A stretch of DNA of 31,375 nucleotides from an uncultured Phascolarctobacterium sp. (GTDB taxonomy: Bacteria; Bacillota; Negativicutes; Acidaminococcales; Acidaminococcaceae), in NCBI GenBank assembly GCA_900552855.1, contig USBG01000005.1, forward strand, positions 1 to 31,375, written 5' to 3'. Shown piece by piece: positions 1 through 7,710 of this stretch. The notes below the pieces were generated by a model. The model was not told the DNA's origin, searched no databases, and saw nothing but the letters and a program-made list of their open reading frames with translations. The position numbers were made by a program, and so were the translations under genes. Each line of letters opens with the position of its first letter. The first letter of the stretch is position 1.

Positions 1-1329
1 TGCAGAACCGCCCGCAGAGTCACCTTCGACTAAGTAAATCTCAGTTTCCTCAACCTTACGGCTCTTACAGTCAGCTAGCTTGCCAGGCAAACCGCCCAAA
101 TCCATAGCATTTTTACGTCTAGTCAGCTCCTTAGCCTTACGAGCTGCAATACGAGAACGAGCTGCAAGAATTGCCTTATCTACGATTTTTTTAGCAACAG
201 AGGGATTTTCCTCCATAAATTCAGCCAAAGCATCACCAACAAGATTATCTACAATGGGCATAACCTCGCTGTTGCCCAGCTTAATCTTGGTCTGGCTTTC
301 AAATTGAGGATTAGGAACCTTTAAGCTCAATACAGCAGTTAAGCCCTCACGTACGTCCTCACCGCTTAAGGCATCCTCATTTTCCTTCAGGAAATTACCT
401 TTACGAGCATAGTTGTTGATGGTACGAGTCAATGCCTTACGCAAGCCACTTAAATGAGTACCACCTTCTTCGGTGTTAATATTATTGACATAGGTAAAAA
501 TATTCTCGTTATAGGTATCGCAGTATTGCATAGCCAATTCAACGATAATATTATTCTTGTCACCCTCTAAATAAATAGGCTTATCGTTAATACGTTCCTT
601 GTTTTTATTAACAAATTCAACAAACTCAATTAAGCCACCAGCAAAATGGAAGGTTTCACTCTTACCCTCAGGACGCTCATCACTCAGGCTAATAGTAATA
701 CCCTTATTCAAGAAGGCCAGCTCGCGAATACGCAGGCGCAGGGTTTCATAGCTATATACAGTTTCAGTAAAAATAGTAGCATCGGGCTTGAAGTGCACCT
801 TAGTACCAGTAGCCTCAGCCTCACCTAGCTCATGAAGAGGAACTACAGTTTTACCCTTGGCAAACTCAATGCTATAGCGTTTACCACCACGGCAAACCTC
901 AACCTCCATATGCTCACTTAATGCGTTAACACAGGTTACACCTACACCGTGCAAGCCACCGGAAACCTTATAGCCGCCATCACCAAATTTACCACCAGCA
1001 TGAAGAACGGTCATAATAACCTCAACAGCAGGCTTCTTTTCCTTCTTCATCATGTCAACAGGAATACCGCGGCCATTATCAACAACAGTAATACTGTTAT
1101 CAGCATGAATTGTAACCTTAATTTCGCTACAATGACCAGCCAACGCCTCATCAATACTGTTATCCACTACCTCATACACCAAATGGTGCAGACCGCGGGC
1201 AGAGGTACTACCGATATACATGGCAGGCCTTGTACGAACTGCCTCTAAGCCCTCCAGAACGTGAATCTGGTCGGCATTATAATTGCCATTAACGGCAGTT
1301 GCTTCTTCAATCTTAATATCTGTGGCCAT
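1..1329 (-). CDS. gyrB: DNA gyrase subunit B, C-terminal part cut off by window edge
   Basis: ATPase subunit of DNA gyrase, which with GyrA introduces negative supercoils ahead of the fork. About 443 N-terminal codons are visible. The translation starts MATDIKIEEATAVNG and shows the GHKL ATPase signatures in order: EVVDNSIDEALAGH, DNGRGIP and GGLHGVG. It leaves the window inside the Toprim motif EGDSAGGSA, so roughly the last 200 residues of a usual 640-residue GyrB are missing. The ATG at 1329-1327 is supported by a GGAGGT Shine-Dalgarno seven bases or so upstream. It follows remB by about 20 bases on the same strand, the usual Bacillota order. ParE shares the fold, but origin context favours GyrB. 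Confidence 0.97.
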   Translation of the reverse strand, partial: MATDIKIEEATAVNGNYNADQIHVLEGLEAVRTRPAMYIGSTSARGLHHLVYEVVDNSIDEALAGHCSEIKVTIHADNSITVVDNGRGIPVDMMKKEKKPAVEVIMTVLHAGGKFGDGGYKVSGGLHGVGVTCVNALSEHMEVEVCRGGKRYSIEFAKGKTVVPLHELGEAEATGTKVHFKPDATIFTETVYSYETLRLRIRELAFLNKGITISLSDERPEGKSETFHFAGGLIEFVEFVNKNKERINDKPIYLEGDKNNIIVELAMQYCDTYNENIFTYVNNINTEEGGTHLSGLRKALTRTINNYARKGNFLKENEDALSGEDVREGLTAVLSLKVPNPQFESQTKIKLGNSEVMPIVDNLVGDALAEFMEENPSVAKKIVDKAILAARSRIAARKAKELTRRKNAMDLGGLPGKLADCKSRKVEETEIYLVEGDSAGGSA

Positions 1330-1350
1330 ATTTACCTCCGTTTGCAAAAA

Positions 1351-1620
1351 TTAGTAATTATTATAGACAGCGTCTGCGAGAAAACCATCGCAAGCGCGTT
1401 TTTTTAAAGTTATAGAAGAAATGGAGGACAAATAAACAGTATCCTCTGTCAATATACAGCTTGCATACACATTACCAACAGTAACATCAACAAGCTTATA
1501 TTTGTCCAAATTACTCTTAACATAATCATTTAAAATACTGGTTTGGGGACTGCGAATGTTGAAAATAGCAATAATTTCACTATTTTTCACCATACAATCT
1601 GCTCCTAGATGGAGATACAC
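1351..1620 (-). CDS. remB: RemB/YaaB-like extracellular matrix regulator (DUF370 family)
   Basis: Small 89-residue protein of the DUF370/RemA-RemB family. In Bacillus the family member YaaB (RemB) sits in the same place, between recF and gyrB, and the related RemA is a DNA-binding biofilm and osmolyte regulator. The N-terminus (MYLHLGADCMVKNSEIIAIF) matches the family's opening strand-helix pattern. The start is GTG at 1620, with GGAGGG six bases upstream. That Shine-Dalgarno and the first 41 bases lie inside the 3' end of dciA, so translational coupling is likely. The family assignment rests on the N-terminal pattern plus synteny; the regulatory targets in this organism are unknown. Confidence 0.8.
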   Translation of the reverse strand: MYLHLGADCMVKNSEIIAIFNIRSPQTSILNDYVKSNLDKYKLVDVTVGNVYASCILTEDTVYLSSISSITLKKRACDGFLADAVYNNY

Positions 1621-2353
1621 TCTGATCCCTCCGTAAATACTCTAAAGCATTATTATAAAGCCTTACATCAATATCATCAGGCTCTTTTTCTGTCAATAGC
1701 ATTACTGCCATAAGACAATCAGTCTCATCTGCATAACCAAGACGCACCTTTTCAAAGTAACGGTTTTTTATTCCGTCCTTAACGGCAGTGAATAATATTT
1801 TATCACATTTATAGTATTTTAGACACTCATCGTAGGTTAACCAGGGTCTTATTAAAATCAGCTCTCCCAGTTTATGCCTAAGCTCGTCCTTGGCTTCTCT
1901 TTCGCAGCCACCACAAATAGTCAATCTGCTATCCATGTTAGCGCCACACCTAGGACATTTAGTATATGTCGTTTCAGGCACTATCTGCTCCTGCTCAGCC
2001 TTTTTTTCTAGCTTTCGCAGCTGACCACCTGATTGAAAATAAACCTTTTTAACAATCCTGCGACCTAAAAGATAGGCATTAACCTTTTGCAAAAAAAGCT
2101 GCTGCATCATGAAAAGCTCGTTGGCCATAGCAGCAGTTGTTGTTTTTACATAAAGCTCATCACCCTCAAGCTTATAAATACTGCAGCTTTTAGCTAGCAT
2201 AGGTCCACAAATCTTATCCCAATTATCCTGCAATATATGCTCCATATATTTTTGCTTAGCAATAGGTGCAACAGGGGAACGACGTATATTCACCCTAGGA
2301 TCAAAGAGACGCCTTACTACATCACCTGTAGTTTCTAGCGGTTCCTTGAACAT
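1580..2353 (-). CDS. dciA: DciA-type helicase-associated protein (DUF721) with zinc ribbon
   Basis: DUF721 proteins (DciA) load or operate the replicative helicase DnaB in bacteria without DnaC or DnaI. Residues about 15-110 carry the DUF721-like region (VVRRLFDPRV, then LQDNWDKICGP, LYVKTTTAAMANELFMMQ). After a charged linker there is a four-cysteine zinc ribbon, CPRCG and CGGCE (Cys133, 136, 147, 150), then about 105 further residues of helical sequence. At 257 residues it is longer than simple DUF721 proteins. I chose ATG at 2353 because AGGAGGT lies seven bases upstream; the upstream in-frame GTG at 2362 is inside that ribosome site. Lying next to recF and dnaN fits a replication role. 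What the C-terminal part does is unknown to me. Confidence 0.8.
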   Translation of the reverse strand: MFKEPLETTGDVVRRLFDPRVNIRRSPVAPIAKQKYMEHILQDNWDKICGPMLAKSCSIYKLEGDELYVKTTTAAMANELFMMQQLFLQKVNAYLLGRRIVKKVYFQSGGQLRKLEKKAEQEQIVPETTYTKCPRCGANMDSRLTICGGCEREAKDELRHKLGELILIRPWLTYDECLKYYKCDKILFTAVKDGIKNRYFEKVRLGYADETDCLMAVMLLTEKEPDDIDVRLYNNALEYLRRDQSVSPSRSRLYGEK

Positions 2354-2372
2354 ATGCTCCACCTCCTAAACC

Positions 2373-3500
2373 TCAAGCACGGGTAATTTGTCCACTGCAT
2401 ATTTCAAAATAAGCATTTTCCTCTAGCTCCGGAATCAGCTCTCTATCATTGACTGTTATAAATGTTTGCACTCTGCCATCAATGAACCGCAGCAGCTGTG
2501 AGCGACGACTATTATCCAGCTCGCTCATTACATCATCCAATAACAGTATAGGAAATTCACCTATTTCACGACGCACATACTCTAGCTGAGATAGCTTCAT
2601 GGCTAAAGCACCACTGCGCTGTTGTCCCTGCGAGCCAAAGGATTTTAAGGACATCCCATTTAATAGCAGCTGTAAATCATCTCTGTGAGGACCAATACCT
2701 GTATTGCCACGCAAAATATCAATCCGCTGACGTTCAGCAAGATGCTGACGATAAAAAGCCTCATCTGCATCCTCAGGTCCTACAGGATAAAGTAAGGTTC
2801 CATTGTTAGCCTTTAATTCATAACGAACCTCTAACGCTTCTTTATTGCTAGTAATAGAGCTGTAAATTTCTCCTGCTATTTCCTGCAATCGAGCCAACGC
2901 AGCCAAGCGTTTTTTAGTTATAGCAGCAGCAAGATAAATAAATTCCTCATTCCATGGCTGCAGTAAGGCTTCGCAACCGCCATGCTCGCGAATATCCTTC
3001 AACAGGCTATTCCGCTGCTGCAATACTCGATTGTATTTTACTAATAAATCATAGTAAATAGGATCGGTCTGAGCAATTTGCATGTCGAAAAAGCGTCTAC
3101 GTAAAGCTGGTTCACCTTTAACTAGCTGCAAATCCTCGGGAGAGAACATTACTGTATTTAAAGCTCCGTAATGTTCCTTAGGTCTTACCCTTACACCATC
3201 TAGAAAAATTTCTTTTTTCCAGCGCTCCTGCTGTTTATATTTTTTAATTTTAACCTGATGTGAGCCGCTATGGCTTTCGTAAGCTACACCAACTGCCATT
3301 TCCTTGTTGCCAAGCTTTACTAAATCATCTTCCGATGAGGTTCTATGAGACATACCAAAGGAGCTATAAAATATAGCCTCTAAGATATTGGTTTTGCCTT
3401 GTGCATTTTGCCCATAAAAAACATTAATCATCGAGGGAATTTCTAGTTGGCAGCTTGAATAATTACGAAAGTTTACAGCATAAATACCTTTGACCTTCAT
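2373..3500 (-). CDS. recF: RecF, DNA replication and repair ATPase
   Basis: SMC-like ABC ATPase that helps load RecA on gapped DNA with RecO and RecR. The 375-residue protein has the usual length. Visible motifs are Walker A GQNAQGKT (about 30-37), the ABC signature FGSQGQQRS (about 288-296) and Walker B ILLLDDVMSELD (about 318-329). The N-terminus MKVKGIYAVNFRNYSS is typical of RecF. Its ATG lies one base after the yaaA stop, so the two are certainly co-transcribed in the dnaN-yaaA-recF-dciA-remB-gyrB run. Confidence 0.97.
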   Translation of the reverse strand: MKVKGIYAVNFRNYSSCQLEIPSMINVFYGQNAQGKTNILEAIFYSSFGMSHRTSSEDDLVKLGNKEMAVGVAYESHSGSHQVKIKKYKQQERWKKEIFLDGVRVRPKEHYGALNTVMFSPEDLQLVKGEPALRRRFFDMQIAQTDPIYYDLLVKYNRVLQQRNSLLKDIREHGGCEALLQPWNEEFIYLAAAITKKRLAALARLQEIAGEIYSSITSNKEALEVRYELKANNGTLLYPVGPEDADEAFYRQHLAERQRIDILRGNTGIGPHRDDLQLLLNGMSLKSFGSQGQQRSGALAMKLSQLEYVRREIGEFPILLLDDVMSELDNSRRSQLLRFIDGRVQTFITVNDRELIPELEENAYFEICSGQITRA

Positions 3501-3501
3501 T

Positions 3502-3723
3502 TTATTCGCTTACTACGTTCAGCTCCAGTTGGTCATCAATATTAACCACATCGCCGGGAAATACTTTTTTTCTTTTTTCAGTAACTAATTTCCCGTTCAG
3601 CTTTATAATACCATCCTCTACCATCATAAATGCTTGTCCGCCAGTATCAGCGACACCGGAAAATTTTAGCAGCTTATCCATGGTAATAAATTCAGTAGTA
3701 ATGGCAATTTCTTCTTTTTGCAT
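3502..3723 (-). CDS. yaaA: S4-domain RNA-binding protein YaaA (RlbA type)
   Basis: A 73-residue single S4-domain protein, the standard small gene between dnaN and recF. The S4 pattern is visible as ITMDKLLKFSGVADTGGQAF, then DGIIKLNGKLVTEKRKKVFPGDVV. S4 domains bind structured RNA, and the Bacillus homologue is linked to ribosome function; the exact role here is inferred. AAGGAGGG lies upstream of the ATG. It ends immediately before recF, which suggests coupled translation. Confidence 0.92.
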   Translation of the reverse strand: MQKEEIAITTEFITMDKLLKFSGVADTGGQAFMMVEDGIIKLNGKLVTEKRKKVFPGDVVNIDDQLELNVVSE

Positions 3724-3770
3724 AAGATGCCCTCCTTTTAAGAGCAGAATATGTATTTCCTGCTAATCTC

Positions 3771-4880
3771 TTAGAATACGACTCTGATAGGAGTAACGAT
3801 ATAAGTATAGCCAGGTTCACTTTCACTAGTAACGCATACAGGGCTATAGGATGTATTCATGGAGAAAATAGCTTCTTCAGCTTCTAAATTTTTCAAAATA
3901 TCCAGAACATATTTTGAATTGAAGGCAACATTAAGTTTGTCACCTTCGCTTACGCAGTCAATAATTTCCTTACCACTGCCAACATCAGGACTGCTAGACA
4001 TAATAGTCATTTTTCCATCTTCAACAGAAACTTTAACGACACTATATTCACCTTGATTGGAGAATAAGGAAACACGTTCAACTGAATTTGCCATTTCCTT
4101 AACGTTAACCTTAGCAGTGATAGAGAATTTAGGCGGAACTACACGTCTGTAGTCTGGAAATTTACCTTCAATCAGTCTGGAAACAATAACAACATTATCA
4201 ATACTAACCATGATTTGGTTTTTCAGTAAGGATATTTTAACTTCCTGAGGTACTTCACCTGTCAGGTTTCTATTAATTTCTTCTAATACCTTATAAGGAA
4301 TGATGATACTCATAGGCTCAGAGCTTTCGTAAGGCATAGATTTAATTGCTAAGCGATGAGTATTGGTGCCAACAAAGGTAATTTTATTATCTGCAACCTC
4401 AACTAAAATACCTGTAAAGAGAGGCTTTGCTTCTTCCTTAGCACATGCAAAAACGGTCTTTTTAACAAGCTCTTTAATTTCCTCATCCCCAATGGTAATG
4501 GATGTATCACCATTAAATTCGGGAAACTTAGGATAATCCTCTTCATTCATTAAAAGAAGTTGGAAATCAGCAGTACCAGATTCAATTTTGATAGTATTTT
4601 GTTCTTTATTTTGGGTAATAGTGACATTTTCCTCAGACAGCTTACGAATCAGTTCAGAAAAGCGTTTTGCAGAAACAACGATTTCTCCCTCTTCCTGAAT
4701 ATCAGCGTCAATAGTGCAGGAAATAGCCATATTAAGGTCCATTGCCTGAATTTCTAATTTACCATTAGCAGTGATAAAATGAATACCGGCAAAAATAGGA
4801 GTGCTAGGCTTGGAAGCGATAGCTCGTTGTACTGTTTGAATAGCTTTATTCAAGCTGCTGGTGTTACAAGTGATTATCAT
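3771..4880 (-). CDS. dnaN: DNA polymerase III beta subunit (sliding clamp)
   Basis: Ring-shaped processivity clamp of the replicative polymerase, also a docking site for repair proteins. The 369-residue length is normal. The start MIITCNTSSLNKAIQTVQRAI, the motif FTGILVEVADNKITFVGTNTHRLA and the C-terminal VCVTSESEPGYTYIVTPIRV are characteristic of DnaN; the end PIR is the usual C-terminal signature. GGAGG precedes the ATG. It lies downstream of dnaA across a gap dense in DnaA boxes, so its transcription may respond to DnaA. Confidence 0.98.
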   Translation of the reverse strand: MIITCNTSSLNKAIQTVQRAIASKPSTPIFAGIHFITANGKLEIQAMDLNMAISCTIDADIQEEGEIVVSAKRFSELIRKLSEENVTITQNKEQNTIKIESGTADFQLLLMNEEDYPKFPEFNGDTSITIGDEEIKELVKKTVFACAKEEAKPLFTGILVEVADNKITFVGTNTHRLAIKSMPYESSEPMSIIIPYKVLEEINRNLTGEVPQEVKISLLKNQIMVSIDNVVIVSRLIEGKFPDYRRVVPPKFSITAKVNVKEMANSVERVSLFSNQGEYSVVKVSVEDGKMTIMSSSPDVGSGKEIIDCVSEGDKLNVAFNSKYVLDILKNLEAEEAIFSMNTSYSPVCVTSESEPGYTYIVTPIRVVF

Positions 4881-4960
4881 TTATACACAGGCCTCCTTAG
4901 GTTTTAATACTATATATATTAATAAAAAGTAGTAGACGTAGTAGTAAGCACTGTTAGTAA

Positions 4961-5128
4961 TGTGGAAAAGTGTGTTTTAGCTTTATTTCATGGTATTTCC
5001 CACTTGTAGATAAAGCTGTTGATAGTTGGGAAATATTATTCACAGCTTTAACAGGCTATTTTTTTATCAACATTCTCAGAAAGTTATGCACAGTTTTGGA
5101 GTAAGTTATCAACAGTTTTTGTGGATAA
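4961..5128. other. dnaA-dnaN gap with DnaA-box cluster (oriC part 1)
   Basis: At least seven 9-mers resembling the DnaA box TTATNCACA sit within about 125 bases. Plus orientation: TTATTCACA 5036-5044, TTATCAACA 5064-5072, TTATGCACA 5084-5092, TTATCAACA 5106-5114. Minus orientation: TTATCCACA 5120-5128 (perfect consensus), CTATCAACA 5017-5025, TTATCTACA 5005-5013. The plus-oriented boxes start 28, 20 and 22 bases apart, close to whole helical turns. A weaker TTTTCCACA lies at 4961-4969 on the minus strand. In Bacillus subtilis the cluster downstream of dnaA, with an unwinding element, is essential for initiation; the same role here is inferred. Confidence 0.8.
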
Positions 5129-5132
5129 CTTT

Positions 5133-6503
5133 TTACTGCTTCAGAATTTCAATAATTTCCTGAAGTTCTCCGTGAAGTGCAGTGTTATTTTTCTGATTCT
5201 TGCTGATTTTTTCATAGGCATGGATTACTGTAGTGTGATCACGACCACCAAAAAGCTCACCAATTCTGGGATAGGACAAGTCAGCAAGCTCACGGCAAAG
5301 ATACATTGCTACTTGACGTGGATGGGCAATATTTTGTGTACGTTTTTTATTGAATAGCTCATCCTGCTTGATATTATAGTATTCAGCAACTGTTTTGATA
5401 ATGAATTCAAAGGTAATTTGCTTAGTTTGGACAGTATTACCCATATCGTTCAGCACCTTTTGTGCTGTTTCTATAGTAACAGGCATTTCCATTAGAGAAG
5501 CATAGGCAACAATTTTATTATAAGCACCTTCAATTTCTCTAATATTAGTAGAAATATTTGTTGCTAATAGGGTTACGACATCGTTAGGCAGCTCATTATG
5601 GTCTGTTGCAGCCTTTTTACGAAGAATAGCCATTCTTGTTTCTAAATCAGGAGGTTGAATATCTGCTGTTAAGCCCTGGTCAAAGCGAGAGCGAAGGCGA
5701 TCTTCCAGGGTTTCAATTTCTCTAGGGGGACGGTCGCTGGAGATGATGATTTGCTTATCTGCATCTCTTAAAGCATTAAAGGTATGGAAAAATTCTACCT
5801 GTGTTTGCTCCTTGCCCTTCAAAAATTGAATATCGTCGATAATCAGGCAGTCGATATTGCGGTATTTTTGACGAAAAGCTTCAGTTGTCTTATTGTAGAT
5901 AGAATTAATGATTTCATTAGTAAATTTTTCACTAGAGGTATAAAGTACCTTCATATTAGGATTATTTTCCTTAATTCTATTGCCGATAGCATGCATTAAG
6001 TGGGTTTTGCCAAGACCAACGCCGCCATAAAGGAAGAGGGGATTGTAGGCGTGGGCCGGATTATTGGCAACAGCCTGTGCTGCGGCATGAGCAAAGCGGT
6101 TGGAGTTACCAATGACGAAGGTTTCAAAAACGTATTTAGGATTCAGATTATCTTCAGAGTCCTGATCAGTAGTTTTTTCATTAAACAGCTCCTGCTGCTT
6201 AGTTTCTTTAGGAATAATTTCTGCAATGGGCGCGGGCTTAGCACTTTCGTCCTCCATAGGCTCAATGATAAGACGAATATTTTTGCCCATAATACCGGAA
6301 AGAATACCTTCAATTATAGAGGAATATCTTTCTTCAATCATTTTTTTAAAGAAGGCGCTTTTTACGCCAACCTTAAAATAATCTTCAGAAACATCCAAGG
6401 GGATGATTGGTTTAATCCAAACATCATAGATTTTTTCGTTAACGGACTCTTTTATCTTATCGTTACATTTGACCCATATTTCAGCTAAGTCGTAAGGGTT
6501 CAT
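5133..6503 (-). CDS. dnaA: Chromosomal replication initiator DnaA
   Basis: AAA+ initiator that binds DnaA boxes and melts the origin. The 456-residue protein has domain I at about 1-85 (helicase and regulator contacts), a variable charged linker at about 86-120, and the AAA+ core with Walker A GGVGLGKT (about 160-167) and Walker B CLIIDDIQFL. The C-terminal domain IV carries the DnaA signature FGGRDHTTVIHAYEKI. ATG 6503 has GGAAAGG upstream. Box clusters on both flanks suggest autoregulation and a bipartite origin. Two open frames on the plus strand across this gene are shadows. Confidence 0.98.
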   Translation of the reverse strand: MNPYDLAEIWVKCNDKIKESVNEKIYDVWIKPIIPLDVSEDYFKVGVKSAFFKKMIEERYSSIIEGILSGIMGKNIRLIIEPMEDESAKPAPIAEIIPKETKQQELFNEKTTDQDSEDNLNPKYVFETFVIGNSNRFAHAAAQAVANNPAHAYNPLFLYGGVGLGKTHLMHAIGNRIKENNPNMKVLYTSSEKFTNEIINSIYNKTTEAFRQKYRNIDCLIIDDIQFLKGKEQTQVEFFHTFNALRDADKQIIISSDRPPREIETLEDRLRSRFDQGLTADIQPPDLETRMAILRKKAATDHNELPNDVVTLLATNISTNIREIEGAYNKIVAYASLMEMPVTIETAQKVLNDMGNTVQTKQITFEFIIKTVAEYYNIKQDELFNKKRTQNIAHPRQVAMYLCRELADLSYPRIGELFGGRDHTTVIHAYEKISKNQKNNTALHGELQEIIEILKQ

Positions 6504-6721
6504 ACATATACATCCTTTCCGTATTTTGATTTTATATTTGGTCGTGAAAAATAAATTCGACAGCCTTCCTGATGTCTGTAATCGGTCAGTGTCGAATGAA
6601 ATTACTTAATTCTGGAGATAGTTATCTACAGTATATTTTAACAGACTGTGGATAACTTCGCAAATATACTTTAAAATATTTGCGAAATTTGCTGAAAAGC
6701 CCAATTTTGCTCAGTTTTCAC
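6504..6721. other. dnaA-rpmH gap, upstream part of oriC
   Basis: The 387-base gap between the divergent dnaA and rpmH genes contains two DnaA boxes facing each other: TTATCTACA at 6622-6630 (plus) and a perfect TTATCCACA at 6647-6655 (minus). A long inverted repeat follows at once. The rest is AT-rich and holds the rpmH promoter and leader. Gene direction switches here, as expected at an origin. No coding sequence is apparent. Confidence 0.7.
6657..6686. repeat. 11-bp inverted repeat beside oriC DnaA boxes
   Basis: The arms TTCGCAAATAT (6657-6667) and ATATTTGCGAA (6676-6686) are perfect complements around an 8-base AT-rich centre. No T-tract follows on either strand, so it does not look like a terminator. 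It starts two bases after a perfect DnaA box. It could be a regulator operator or an unwinding-related element; which one is not shown by the sequence. Confidence 0.75.
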
Positions 6722-6750
6722 TTGACTAAGCATTTTTTTTCAAATATAAT
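6722..6750 (+). promoter_or_regulatory. Sigma-70-type promoter of rpmH
   Basis: TTGACT (6722-6727) and TATAAT (6745-6750) are separated by exactly 17 bases, a near-consensus housekeeping promoter. Transcription would begin near 6757 and leave a leader of about 134 bases before rpmH, a length seen for ribosomal-protein genes with strong promoters. Confidence 0.75.
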
Positions 6751-6890
6751 ATCTTAGTAATACTTTGCATTACGCTATCCATGTCAAATTTTATGCCATC
6801 GGTAGTAAGGTTTGCAAAATTATCCAGCTATCAATATTCAAACACATAGAATTTGATAAAATTTCGCAGAGCAGAAGGAGGGAATACTGA

Positions 6891-7025
6891 ATGAAGCGTA
6901 CTTTTCAACCTAACAATCTCAGAAGAAAAAGAACTCATGGTTTCAGAGAAAGAATGAAAACTTTGGGCGGTCGTCAAGTTCTCAAAAGAAGACGTGCAAG
7001 AGGCAGAAAGAAATTGTCTGCATAA
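6891..7025 (+). CDS. rpmH: Ribosomal protein bL34
   Basis: A 44-residue, highly basic protein reading MKRTFQPNNLRRKRTHGF and ending in RARGRKKLSA, an unmistakable bL34 of the large ribosomal subunit. AGAAGGAGGG precedes the ATG. It heads the plus-strand run and is followed eight bases later by a strong hairpin that separates it from rnpA, the classic rpmH-rnpA pair. Confidence 0.97.
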   Translation: MKRTFQPNNLRRKRTHGFRERMKTLGGRQVLKRRRARGRKKLSA

Positions 7026-7032
7026 CATTATA

Positions 7033-7062
7033 AAAATAGGCCGCGAAAGTGGCCTATTTTTT
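7033..7062 (+). terminator. Intrinsic terminator or attenuator between rpmH and rnpA
   Basis: AAAATAGGCC (7033-7042) pairs perfectly with GGCCTATTTT (7051-7060) around an 8-base loop, followed by further Ts. It would let rpmH be made in excess of rnpA by partial termination. Confidence 0.8.
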
Positions 7063-7085
7063 CCATGCGGGCAGGTGTGCATTTA

Positions 7086-7445
7086 ATGCAAAAAAGAATT
7101 AATACTTTCAAAAAAATCAATCGTTTGAAGTCGAAGAAAAGTTTTCAGGTAGTCTATGGAAAAGGACGTACCGTTGTTGATGGTATGTCAGTATTCTATA
7201 TATTGGGTGACCAAGGCGAAAATCTGAAAATTGGCATGGCAGTTGGTAAAAAATTAGGCTGTGCAGTAGTCAGAAACAGAATCAAACGTTTAATGCGGGA
7301 GGTTTTCCGCAAAAACAAAGGAAAGCTTAAGCAAGGCTACTATATTGTTTGGGTAGCTCGTCGCAAGCTGGCAAAGGCAGATTATAAGACTTTTGAGCGT
7401 GTTTTTTTAAGACTGGCAAAAAGGGCAGCATTGCTGCAGGAATAA
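7086..7445 (+). CDS. rnpA: Ribonuclease P protein component
   Basis: Basic protein cofactor of RNase P, which matures tRNA 5' ends. Translation from 7086 gives 119 residues starting MQKRINTFKKINRLKSKKSF. The RNP motif VVRNRIKRLMREVFRKN is intact near residues 65-85. An in-frame ATG at 7065 exists, but it abuts the T-tract of the preceding terminator and has no ribosome site. AGGTG about nine bases before 7086 favours the shorter form. It is followed closely by yidD and yidC, the conserved order. Confidence 0.95.
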   Translation: MQKRINTFKKINRLKSKKSFQVVYGKGRTVVDGMSVFYILGDQGENLKIGMAVGKKLGCAVVRNRIKRLMREVFRKNKGKLKQGYYIVWVARRKLAKADYKTFERVFLRLAKRAALLQE

Positions 7446-7457
7446 GGATATAAAGTC

Positions 7458-7667
7458 ATGAGCAGGCTTCTTATTTTATGTATTAGATTTTACCAGGTGT
7501 GCATATCACCCCTTTTTCCGCCGACCTGTAGGTTTTATCCCACCTGTTCGGCATATGCTATCGAGGCGATACAGAAGAAAGGACCTGTCAAGGGTGTATG
7601 GCTGACTATTAAGCGTCTTGCTAAATGTCATCCCTTTCATCCGGGAGGCTATGATCCTGTAAAATGA
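7458..7667 (+). CDS. yidD: Membrane protein insertion efficiency factor YidD
   Basis: Small 69-residue peripheral membrane protein that aids YidC-dependent insertion. The family core is clear: YQVCISPLFPPTCRFYPTCSAYAIEAI, with the clustered conserved cysteines at about residues 15, 24 and 30, and the C-terminal HPFHPGGYDPV. It is placed between rnpA and yidC, 12 bases after rnpA. Confidence 0.95.
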   Translation: MSRLLILCIRFYQVCISPLFPPTCRFYPTCSAYAIEAIQKKGPVKGVWLTIKRLAKCHPFHPGGYDPVK

Positions 7668-7710
7668 TTTTAATATTTATCTATCACAGTAAAATTTAAG
7701 GAGTGATATC

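Noticed and set aside
3554..3595. Half-sites of the Noc palindrome inside yaaA (CCGGGAAAT, ATTTCCCG)
   Set aside because: Each is only one half of the palindrome within coding sequence, so chance is the simpler reading.
6000..6488. 162-codon plus-strand open frame over dnaA
   Set aside because: Antisense shadow of the conserved DnaA coding sequence, with no recognisable motif.
7065..7085. Upstream ATG that would lengthen RnpA by seven residues
   Set aside because: It follows the terminator T-tract directly and has no ribosome site; the family begins at the 7086 start.
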